Shown: positions 1 to 9,299 of the stretch, in pieces | Position numbering within the stretch: position 1 is the first letter of the stretch | Layout: each line of letters opens with the position of its first letter | From: Melieria omissa | Taxonomy: Eukaryota > Arthropoda > Insecta > Diptera > Ulidiidae | Direction of reading: 5' to 3' | Assembly (NCBI GenBank): GCA_963971225.1 | Contig: OZ020270.1 | Coordinates: 75,966,432 to 76,030,431, forward strand | DNA length: 64,000 bases | Notes under the pieces: generated by a model | The model's input: the letters and a program-made list of their open reading frames with translations, nothing else | Told to the model about the DNA's origin: nothing | The model's database searches: none | Translations under genes and position numbers: made by a program

Positions 1-392
1 CTTCCGCTTTATTAATTACATCAAGCCCACTAAAAATAGTTGCGATATTTATAATTTCTCTAGAGCTAAGTTCAATGATATTTCGCATTGTTTAGATTCT
101 GTAAATTGGAAGTCCGCATTAATATCGCCTCTATTGTCGGAGAATTACGACTTTTTCAGAGATAAGCTCAATTCGGTGGTTGATAGGTTTGTTCCAAAGA
201 AGCCCAGAAGAAATGCCACTAAACCAGTTTGGTTCAATAGTAGGCTTATTAGCATCAACAATAAAAAAAACAAAAGCATATAAACGGTATCGTAAATCTA
301 ATAATGACAAGGATGGCTATGAAACTTACTGTCGTTTGAAAAACGAATTTGACGTTTTAAACAAATTCTTATATTGGAATTAGATTCTGAAT

Positions 393-1498
393 ATGGAGAG
401 TGAAATTAAGGTAAATGGTAAACGTTTCTGGAAATTTATAAATAACAAAAAGAAAAGTACTGGAATTCCTGCAATCATGGAACTATCTGGCGAATCTACT
501 TCTGATGTACAAAAAATTTGTAATTTATTTGCAGAATTTTTCCTTTCTGTATATGTTTCTCCCTCTGTGGTGTCACCTACATGTAGTATTATGTCTCATG
601 CCGTGCTGAGCATTACCAGTCCACAATTTTCCGTTGAGGAAGTGTGTCGGGCCCTTATGTCATTACCCGATGAGCCTATAGCTGGAGAGGATGGCATCCC
701 TCCAATATTGTTGAAAAGATGTACCTCAGCGCTATCCCTTCCGTTATCAATAATCTTTAACGGATCACTGGCTCACGGAAAATTCTTGTTGGAATGGAAA
801 AGATCATTTCTTATCCCTATTTACAAGTCTGGGAACAAATCTGACATCCAGAATTATCGTCTCATCTGTAAAATTTCTTGTATACCCAAGCTACTTGAGA
901 AAATGGTACACGATAGGCTATTATTTTTGGTAAAAGAACACATATCTCCCTATCAGCCTGGCTTCATAAAGGGTAGATCTACGTCTACAAACTTGACTTT
1001 ATTCTCTAATTTTGTCCTAAAACAACTTGAATATGGTAACCAATGTGATGCAATATTTACTGTTTTGCAAAAGCCTTTGATAGGGTTAATCATAGCATCT
1101 TACTCAATAAACTTGATCGGATGGGATTCGACTCGACCATCCTCAAGTGGCTCGCTTCATATCTGAGTGACAGAACTCAGTTCGTCCGCATAAACAACAC
1201 AAGTTCCGATGTTATAAACGTTACCTCTGGAGTGCCTCAAGGCAGTCACCTAGGACCACTTCTGTTTCTGATCTTCGTTAATGACATCCCTGATTTCATC
1301 TTAGAGTCGTCCTGCTTAATGTATGCGGATGACTTAAAAATATTTCGTACAGTGAAATCATTGTCTGACTGCGTTAAACTTCAGGTAGATTTATCCAAGT
1401 TGCAGGCTTGGTGTGTGACGAACTCATTACCTCTTAATGCCGCCAAATGTCAATATATGTCATTTAGAAGGCATTTAGACGTAATCGATTATCAATAG
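393..1498 (+). pseudogene. Reverse transcriptase of the left-edge LINE, frameshifted
   Basis: Two overlapping reading frames (393-1166 and 1121-1498) together make an RNA-dependent DNA polymerase domain. Visible motifs are GEDGIPPILLKR, NYRLICKISCIPKLLEK, the FAKAFDRVNH region, GVPQGSHLGPLLF and the catalytic MYADDLKIF box. One base is missing near position 1062, where the frame should read FTDFAKAFD. The stop at 1496-1498 is not original: it is made by the first base of the element inserted at 1498. No longer functional. Confidence 0.85.
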
Positions 1499-2714
1499 GG
1501 GAATGGTTCCGGTTGTGGGCACCTTTTTGTTTTTGGCTCATAACTTTTTACCAAGTTCTTCTTAATCGGACATATGGACATCTATGGAAAGCTAGAAACC
1601 TTAGCTAACAAGTAATGACAGAAGTAAATCGATTCCGTCAAATAGAAAAGTTGTTTTTGTTAATTTTGTAAAGTAGTCATTTTTAACAAAAATTTTTTTT
1701 TGGTTCGGTTGTGGGCACGCCTGGAAAATCTGGTGGAAACGGAAAAACCAACACGAATATAGAAAAACATTAAGTTTTAATTATTTGAAGCACAATGCAC
1801 GCATGTGAAGTAGCTGGTACGCATGTCGGCACATTTTGGATGGACGGGCATTTCAAAATGTAAGTGACCAAGTTATTCTCCTGGGCTGTCAAGAAGACCT
1901 AAAGTAAAATGAAATTCAACCTAATTAATCAACACTCTTCAAGTGCTGTGACGTGAAGAAGGTGGAAAACACCAGTTAACCTGATTCGATAACATCCACG
2001 AAAAGAAGAAAAAGAAGAAAACACCACCGTCGACAGCTTTGATGTTTCCGAAATTTTCTTCCACCTTCTTTTTGTAGCGTTGGAAAGTGGTTCAGGAAAT
2101 CGCATACGCTGCGGCAGTCGATTTTGTGGTTAGCTTATCTGCAGAACAATGTTAAATTACATCCAGCACATTAAAAAAGATATCGGAGGATTTTTTTTAT
2201 TTACCCTTGGAAGATATAACTAAAACAACCAAAAAATGCGTTAGAAGACCATTTTCGATGAAATAACTTACCAAAACTTACCAAATCACTAAAAGATGGG
2301 TGCCCACAACCGAACTAATTGCAGTGCCCACAACCGAATTTGGCAGCCATTTTGAGAAGTAGTGAAAAATTTGTTCGGGGTAAACATATTGGTTGTAATC
2401 AATATTGGATCACAAAGTATAATAAATTTACTAAATAAAAATGCATTTTACTCGCCTTCTCGATGGATTCACTTCGATTTATGACACCATTTAAAATGTG
2501 TAAAAAAATGTTTGTCTTATTTTTTAAGCACAGAAAGATATATATGGTCCCAGCACAAAGCAGGCGTGTCTGTTCGACTCAGTATTTGGCACAAAAAGAT
2601 CGTGGTTCCATAATGAACAAATGGCCTTAGTCAAAAAAACCCAGCCTGCTTTCTATCAAGAGATACGAAGGGGTGCCCACAACCGAACTATGCCCACAAC
2701 CGAACCTTTTACCC
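1498..2714. mobile_element. TA-flanked non-autonomous DNA transposon, 1.2 kb
   Basis: Inserted into the LINE reverse transcriptase with a TA duplication (1496-1497 and 2715-2716). Removing it plus one TA rejoins the reading frame exactly, from DYQ into SIGND, which fixes both ends. The ends are inverted: GGGGAATGGTTCCGGTTGTG on the left, and on the right the reverse complement of GGGTAAAAGGTTCGGTTGTG. The core GGTTCGGTTGTGGGCAC recurs at 1702-1718, 2299-2315, 2324-2340 and 2672-2688, pointing outward-in from both sides. No long reading frame is present. The TA target suggests the Tc1/mariner/pogo group. Confidence 0.85.
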
Positions 2715-2797
2715 TACTCAATTGGAAATGATACTCTTTCCCGAATCTACGAAAAAAATGATCTGGGGGTTATATTCAATCACAAGATGTGCTTCTC

Positions 2798-3340
2798 GTT
2801 CGTTCGTTAAGCAAAACCATTATTCCCATGTAAATCAATGTAAAATGAATTAATGCGTTCCAGGTCGAAAAAAATACACTCTAATATGTTTCAATTTGAA
2901 CTTTTATTGAAAGAATGTAACATAAAATGCATCAAAAGAACTGAAAAAATACACCATTTAAAGTTCAGCTTTTATTGAAAGAAAGTTAAATGAAACGTAT
3001 AAAATTTTTTAAGGAACTGAATATATATTGGACGGACATTTGTATGTTTCAACACGTCTTGTTAATTTTACGAACACAGGCAATTATGCACAAAAATAAA
3101 ACAAAATGCACAATTATGAAACAAAAGCTAAACACAGACAGCACTATAATGTGTATTCGGGGTTTCCCCTGTTTCGTTGCTTAGCACAGACAGAAATTTT
3201 ACATGCAATTAAGGTTTCCCCCTTTTTCGTTGGTCGTTATGCGAAACTTCGTTCGTTAAGAAAAACTTTTTTCCCAAAAAAAAGTGTTCGTTATGCGAAA
3301 TGTTCGTTATGCGGAGCGTTCGTTAACCGAGGGTCCACTG
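2798..3340. mobile_element. pogo/Tigger-like MITE remnant
   Basis: The right end reads inward as CAGTGGACCCTCGGTTAACG, followed by TA, the kind of terminus seen on pogo/Tigger elements. The left end is a partial copy of the same terminal region (GTTCGTTAAGCAAAACC near 2808) in the same direction as the right end, so a clean inverted terminus is missing. An internal duplication, TTTTATTGAAAGAA with flanking similarity, occurs near 2893 and 2973. No transposase is visible. Confidence 0.45.
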
Positions 3341-3506
3341 TATTCTTATATTAAAAACTTTCCATTAAAAAATAAATCACAATTGTAATAAAATGGAAAT
3401 AAGATTGCAAGGAAACTTTTTAATAAAATTCGAAAACTGTCAAATAACGGTGTCAAACAAAACCTACACTAATGTTAATATTAGAATATACGATACATTT
3501 GTTTTA

Positions 3507-3844
3507 ATTAATTAATTGATTGGCACGACAGCCCGCTTACGCGAGACTAAGGCCTAGCTTCCCGCAACCACCCGTGTTGTGCGTGTGAATTTTGTACGCG
3601 AGTGGAAAGGACCTACAGTTTTATGCCGGTTCCGAACGGCAGGTTGGGAGCTTTTTCATAGGCAATTTTTACTCTCAGAGGTTTGCCATTTCCAGCTGAG
3701 AGGACAGCCACCGAAAGAGAAAACGAGTTTCCCGTTATTTTTTTTAGGTGTTACTACATGCAGAATTCGAACTTGCGTCGCTCTGCATGCGACTCGTTGG
3801 ACCGCGCACTAACCAACTGAGCCACGGCGGCTGTCATGCATAAC
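3507..3844 (-). mobile_element. SINE1, tRNA-derived, full-length copy
   Basis: Short interspersed element read on the minus strand. The 5' head resembles a tRNA: A box TGGCTCAGTTGG and B box-like GTTCGAATTCT, the internal RNA polymerase III promoter. A body of about 200 bp follows, ending GGCTGTCGTGCCAATC and an (AATT)n tail. It is flanked by a 14-bp duplication, ATACATTTGTTTTA, at 3493-3506 and 3845-3858. Other copies lie at 7495, 15897 and 24128. It encodes no protein and would need a LINE for mobility. Confidence 0.9.
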
Positions 3845-3913
3845 ATACATTTGTTTTACCAAATTTAATTATAAAAGTTTAAGAAAACACAAACACTACA
3901 AATGTTAACCTAA

Positions 3914-4443
3914 TACTACGTTTACATTGAGCCCAAATGCGTAGTTTGAGATGAGTCATTTCAAAGTGTTTACATTGCCTCATTCGCATTGCATTTGCAT
4001 TTTGTTTGGCAGCTAATGTCAAATGCTCAATGCTCATGTCCTCTTGCCGCAGCACATAGATCAGCGCTTCTCCGGCTACTGACTAAGGAATTTGTTGTTT
4101 TTTTGCTGCCTCTATGTTCTACACATGAAATATTTGAATACCTTACATGCTAAGCATATTCTACATATTTGAAGCAGACGAAAATTTCCATTCAAAATTT
4201 CCATTTTGATCATTTTCGTTTGTTTTGATTTTGAACTATTAAAAAGAACAAAAGCTTTTGAAGCTTTTGAAAGAGCTTTCATTTTGTGATGCGTTCCATA
4301 AAATTGGTCATGTTTTATCGCATTTGCTTCGTCGTTTTGAGTCATTTCGTCGATTTGAATTTGTATGGGGAAATGCGTGATTTGGCTTCGCATTTGAGAA
4401 TTTTTGCCCAAATCACGCATTTGGGCTCAATGTAAACGTAGTA
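3914..4443. mobile_element. MITE with 29-bp inverted ends and TAA duplication
   Basis: The ends are near-perfect inverted repeats beginning TACTACGTTTACATTGAGCC and continuing CAAATGCGT. The element is flanked by TAA at 3911-3913 and 4444-4446. A 3-bp TWA target fits the PIF/Harbinger superfamily. The 102-codon minus-strand frame inside matches nothing I recognise and is probably chance. Length 530 bp. Confidence 0.8.
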
Positions 4444-4539
4444 TAAAACTTGAAACCCTCCATTTAAAACAATTACAGCACGAAGACAACATTAAATTAC
4501 TAATTAGTAAAAATGACAATACGCATGTCATTAGCTTAA

Positions 4540-4900
4540 CCCTTTTAGTGCCGGGCAAAAAAGAGGTGCATATGCGAGAATAACCGGCCGAATTGCACAG
4601 TTTTACTAGGGTTTGGGAAAATGCTCATAAAAACCAAACGAGAAACAATATTTACATGATTCGAAAAGCATTATACTAAGGATGAAGTAAAGAATAAATA
4701 GAATTTCCGAAATCCTGTATTGCTAATTGTTGGTTTGACACAAGCGGAAAACGTTTGACACAAGCGACAATAACAAAATTGACGCTTTCACACTGGAACT
4801 GGGACGAAATATACTGTTCACAACAACGCAAGCGCAATGCGAATAGCACTTCTCGCTAGTGCAGCAAGAGCCGATATATCGGCCTCCGGCACTAAAAGGG
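4540..4900. mobile_element. piggyBac-type MITE, 361 bp
   Basis: Bounded by TTAA at 4536-4539 and 4901-4904, with inverted ends CCCTTTTAGTGCCGG. TTAA targets with CCC-starting ends are characteristic of piggyBac elements. No transposase is present, so it would depend on one supplied elsewhere. The sub-terminal GCCGATATATCGGC near 4870 is a short perfect palindrome. Confidence 0.85.
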
Positions 4901-5039
4901 TTAAGTACAGATGTAGCATAATCATAATCATAATTCTAATATTTACCCTTGTTATAAGAAATAAGCAACAATTGTACATCGCCCAAAACCAACAATGCGA
5001 CACTGGATCGCAATTGCACCAAAAGTTCCATATTTAGAA

Positions 5040-5540
5040 ATTGTGTCTCCGCGCTCGCAATATTCCGATTGAGGACAATCGACTTAACAGGGGAAGAGTT
5101 AGCACAGGCTACGCTAACAACGTTTGCTGACACAAGCCTCGTGTCACCAAACTATGCTGACACACCACCCACTACCCAGAGCCATCGACCGAGCGACACC
5201 GCTGTTAATGCTGACACACCACCCACTACACGGAGCCATCGACCGAGCGACATCCGGCAGGTGACCCGATTTGATCGCAGTCGATCAACCAATTACGCTG
5301 GCGCACCGTCTACTGCCCCGAGCCACTGACCGGGCGGCATCCGACCCAATTGGACAGCGGAGTCAGCAGTCAAATACGGAGAATCAGATCGTGCTACCAG
5401 CACCGCGGCGACCTAGCATAGGTGTAGTGTAAAAGTAGTTTTAAGTTGGAAATTAGTCTTAGGTACGACTCAATAGAGCACGGACATAGTCCACAGCAAG
5501 AAAATAAAGTTTTTTTTTTTGTTATTCCGACAAGAAAAAC
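5040..5540 (+). repeat. Possible LTR-like segment with 51-bp tandem repeats
   Basis: Three tandem units of about 51 bp lie near 5155-5335, each containing GAGCCAYYGACCGRGCG. They give a short low-complexity frame (ADTPPTT, SHRPSD) that I do not take as a gene. Downstream are AATAAA at 5505 and a T-rich run. This would fit a terminal repeat of an LTR element, but I could not find a second copy or matching TG...CA ends. Confidence 0.35.
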
Positions 5541-5699
5541 CTTAACTTACATACTCAAATAATAAATTTAATGTAATAGTTTTTAACATGAAATGAAAAA
5601 ATGTTCTTTATCGAACGAAGTAATGCTTTATTCATAATACGTGTAATAGATTATAATAATCTATACTATGTATTATATAAAAACAAGTGTGACTTTTTT

Positions 5700-7482
5700 G
5701 AGCCACAATGAGGCAAAAACCACTGAACCGATTTAGATGAAATAAGCACCAAACATTTTGTTATCTGGGGGAATGGTACATAGGCTATATAAGAATAACC
5801 ACGCCCCTTATTACGCCCACTATGGTAACAAAACTCATGTATGGCATGCTTTGTTAAGGCAATATGGATATCAAACGATTCAGCGTGTCATTGCGGCAAA
5901 CATAGGCTATAACATAATCGGCCACGCCCACTTTCCGCGCCTACTAAACTAACAAAACGAAGCTACGGTACATGTCAGGAATCAGTATTAATATTAAGTG
6001 ATTCAGTGTTTCAATCATGTTAACATAGGATATATAAGATTGACCACGCCCATCTGATATACCTTTTCGCAACGCCCACTATAATAACAAATCAGCCATG
6101 GTATATTTGCATAGAAATATGGGTATTAGACGATTCAGCGTGTCATTGCGGCAAACATAGGCTATAATATAATCGGCCACGCCCACTTTTCGCGCCTATT
6201 AAACTAACAAAACGAAACTACGGTACATGTCGGTAAATCAGTATTAATATCAAGTGATTCCGTGTTTCAATCATGTTAACATAGGATATATAAGATTGAC
6301 CACGCCCATCTGATATGCCTTTTCGCCACGCCCACTATAATAACAAATCAGCCATGGTATATTTGCATAGCAATATGGGTATCAGACGATTCAGCGTGTC
6401 AATGCGGCAAACAAAGGCTATAATATAATCGGCCACGCCCACTAAACTAACAAAACGAAGCTACGGTACATGTCGGTAAATCAGTATTACGAGGGCGGGT
6501 CAATAAGTCCGTGATTTTTTAAATGAAACACAGGTTTTTAGATAAAAAGTTATTTTGATTTTCAACGTAGTCTCCTTTGAGATCTATACACTTAGCCCAA
6601 CGTTTCTCCAGTTTTTTTATCCCTTAGTGGAGTGTGTCAGTCGGAAGAACATGGTAGTCTTCTTGAACACGACGACACGTGCTGAAGAAGATGGTGCTGG
6701 GCAATTTGCTTTTTGGGCGGGGGAAGACCCTCAAAAGGGTTAAAAACCACCTTATTACGCCCACTATGGTAACAAAACTCATCTATGGAAAGCTTTTGTA
6801 AGGCAATATGGGTGTCAAACGATTCAGCGTGTCATTGCGGCAAACATAGGCTATAATAAAATCGGCCATGCCCACTTGCCGCGCCCACTTAACTAACAAA
6901 ACAAAGCTACACTATATGTTTGTAAATAAATGTTGATGTAAAATGATTCTGTGTTTCATAGGGCTAAACATAGGCTATATGAGATTGACCATGGCCACCT
7001 GATACGTTTTCCCGCCACGCCCACTATAATGACAAATCAGCCATGGTATATTTGTCATAGCAATATGGGTATCAGACGATTTAGCGATTCGATAGGGGAA
7101 TGGGGTGGGTTTTTGACAAGAGGGCGTGGCACCGCCCATACAACTTAAATTTTCAATATGCAATATCTTCGGAATGAGGAATCGGGCATTAAAATTTGGT
7201 GCGGGGCCACCGTTTGATGTGCCGTTTCACTGGTAAAACATTGTGAGCGTTGGACAAGGGGCGTGGCACTTTTTAAGCAACTCAAATGTTTTGAATAACT
7301 CTGGAACTACATATCACACAGTTAAGAGATTTGACACAAACTTACGAATTAGATGTGCCCTTCGAAATGGGGAATGGGGTGGGTATCGGACGAGGAGGCC
7401 TGGCACTGCCCATACAAACCAAGTTTTTAATATGAAATATCTTCGGAATTATAAGTGGGCCAGCATTGAATTTTGATATAGC
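5700..7482 (+). repeat. 256-bp tandem array, about five units
   Basis: The phrase AATATGGGTATCAGACGATT recurs with small changes at 5861, 6116, 6372, 6806 and 7062, a spacing of 255, 256, 434 and 256 bp. The long gap is explained by a mariner remnant inserted near 6488. Each unit also carries ATAGGCTATA, CGGCCACGCCCACTT and ACTAACAAAACGAAGCTACG. From about 7085 a second GGGGTGGGT / ACAAGGGGCGTGGCAC module takes over. Non-coding, satellite-like. Confidence 0.8.
6488..6740 (-). mobile_element. mariner remnant in the tandem array
   Basis: The left end is the mariner-like terminus ACGAGGGCGGGTCAATAAG. Just inside, the minus strand encodes the conserved transposase C-terminus RWAKCIDLKGDY, then VENQNN and a stop. 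The remaining roughly 130 bp (6610-6740) have no recognisable transposase frame, so the rest of the element is deleted or rearranged. Non-functional. Confidence 0.7.
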
Positions 7483-7494
7483 ATCATTGCTTAG

Positions 7495-8793
7495 GCAGCC
7501 GCCGTGGCTCAGTTGGTTAGTGCGCGGTCCAGCGAGTCGAATGCAGAGCGACGCAAGTTCGAATACTGCATGTAGTAACACCTAAAAAAAATAACGGGAA
7601 ACTCGTTTTCTCTTTCGGTGGCTGTCCTCTCAGCTGGAAATGGCAAACCTCTGAGAGTAAAAATTGCCTATGAAAAAGCTCCCAACCTGCCGTTCGGAAC
7701 CGGCATAAAACTGTAGGTCCCTTCCACCCGCGTACAAATTCACACGCACAACACGGGTGGCTGCGGGAAGCTAGGCCTTAGTCTCGCGTAAGCGGGCTGT
7801 CGTGCCAATAAATTACACAGTGCAACAAATTCAAAAAAAATTTTGAGTGACAAGGTCAAACCCGTCTCATTCGATAGAGGACCTCAGTAGATGAAAAAGT
7901 GCCAAGGGATTTTTCTCGGAATGTTCGAGTTTTTTTTTAATGCAGTTTAAAGATGGCGGCTTAATGCCCCTTCCCGAAACTTTTAAAACATCATATCTCT
8001 TGACTCAAATGTCAGAAAGGAATCATTTTTACGTCAAATGAAAGCTAATGATATGAAGTCGATGACACAATATCCTTTTTCGAAAAATTTTCTGAAAAAG
8101 GATATGAAGGACCTCAATTAAATTTGTATCCTTAAATAACCTGGACACCGTGCGAGATAAATTTATGTAAGTGACTTCTGGTAAAAAAGCATTCAAAGAT
8201 CTATACTGCACATCAATTTCATTTCAATCACTTTGACTGTTAAGCCACTACAGCGTTTAAAAAATTATACACTGCCGAATTCATGTTTTTCTGTACAAAA
8301 TATCTCGTAGCTTCTTAGTAAAAACATCGAATGTAGCAAAGCACATTTTTTATTCGTTGTAGAGTCTTAACTGTAAAAATTATTTACATGAAATTTATAA
8401 GCCGTATAGATTTTTGAATGCTTTTTCACCAGAAGTCACTTATATAAATTTAGCTCTCACGGTTTCCAGGATATTCAAGGATAAAAATTTAATTGAGGTC
8501 CTTCATATTCTTTTTCAGAAAATTTTTCCAAAAAGGATATTGTGTCATCGACTTCATATCATTAGCTTTCATTTGACGTAAAAATTATTCCTTTCTGACA
8601 TTTGAGTCAAAAGATATGATGTTTTAAAAGTTTCGGGAAGGGGCATTAAGCCGCCATCTTTAAACTGCATTTAAGAAAAAACTCGAACATACCGAGAAAA
8701 ATCCCTTGGCACTTTTTCATCTACTCAGGTCCTCTATCGAATGAGATGGGTTTGACCTTGTCCCTTTTTTCAGTGTTGCACTGTGTTATTATT
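7495..8793 (+). mobile_element. SINE1 copy split by a foldback element
   Basis: Head GCCGCCGTGGCTCAGTTGG, then the full SINE1 body to GGCTGTCGTGCCAATAAATTA at 7815. A foldback element (7816-8785) follows, then the rest of the ATT tail. The target duplication is ATCATTGCTTAG at 7483-7494 and 8794-8805. It lies outside the foldback, so the SINE landed first and the foldback later entered its tail. Confidence 0.9.
7816..8785. mobile_element. Foldback element FB1, CACAGTGCAACA ends
   Basis: The two halves are inverted copies of each other over roughly 400 bp each, with a short loop near 8300. The ends are CACAGTGCAACA on the left and, read inward, CACAGTGCAACACTG on the right. TTA flanks both sides (7813-7815 and 8786-8788). 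There is no reading frame. The RNA or single strand would form a long hairpin. The right part of a sister copy survives at 42856-43121. Confidence 0.85.
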
Positions 8794-8805
8794 ATCATTG
8801 CTTAG

Positions 8806-9187
8806 ACGTGTCGTTCAAGTGGTTAAATTGTATGGGCGTTGGACAAGGGGCATGGTACTTTTTAAGCGACCTTATTGTGTTCAATAACTTCGGAACTGCA
8901 AATCACACATCAAGATATTTGGCACATACATACGATTTCAACGTGCCCTTCGACAGGGAGAGTAGGGTGGGTATTGGACGAGAAGCATGGCACCGCCCAA
9001 AAAACCCAAATTTTTAATGTGAAATATCTTCGGAACAATAAGTTGGAAAGCTTTGAAGTTGTATCGTCCCATAGATGTGTCATTCTAACATTCTAAGCGT
9101 AACTTTGGAACTGAAAGACGCATATGAAACCGCGTCACACTCTTCGACGGGTCACGGCCCATTGACTTCAAGCTTGCGTGCAAAGCC
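8806..9187 (+). repeat. Continuation of the GGGGTGGGT module
   Basis: Repeats the module seen at 7230-7480: GTTGGACAAGGGGCATGG, AATATCTTCGGAA and CACCGCCCA recur in the same order. Diverged copies in the opposite direction lie at about 54240-54320 and 54760-55250. I see no gene. The stretch ends at the LINE A target site. Confidence 0.55.
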
Positions 9188-9299
9188 GCAGGGCCCTAGG
9201 TAGGTAGGTTAAGTGGTCGCCTCTAGGGCATCACTTAGGCCATGCGGCCCATTGTGTTACCACGTAGTGGGGGAAACTTCACCTATCCGATTCCGGTAT

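Larger units (their letters stand above)
2..2797 (+). mobile_element. CR1/Jockey-like LINE remnant, entering from left edge
   Basis: Remains of a non-LTR retrotransposon read on the plus strand. Positions 2 to about 285 encode the segment between endonuclease and reverse transcriptase (residues FVPKKPRRN and KPVWFNSRL). After a frameshift in an A-rich run it continues as KAYKRYRK. The reverse transcriptase follows to 1495, and about 80 bp more (SIGNDTLSR, DLGVIFNHK) lie at 2717-2797 beyond an inserted DNA element. The endonuclease is off the left edge and the 3' end is lost where another repeat begins. The clade is uncertain; CR1 or Jockey group fits best. Confidence 0.8.

Noticed and set aside
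7816..8785. FB1 as a Transib element because its ends begin with the CACAGTG heptamer
   Set aside because: The flanking duplication is TTA (3 bp) as in FB2 and FB3, not a 5-bp GC-rich one, and no nonamer with consistent spacing is seen.
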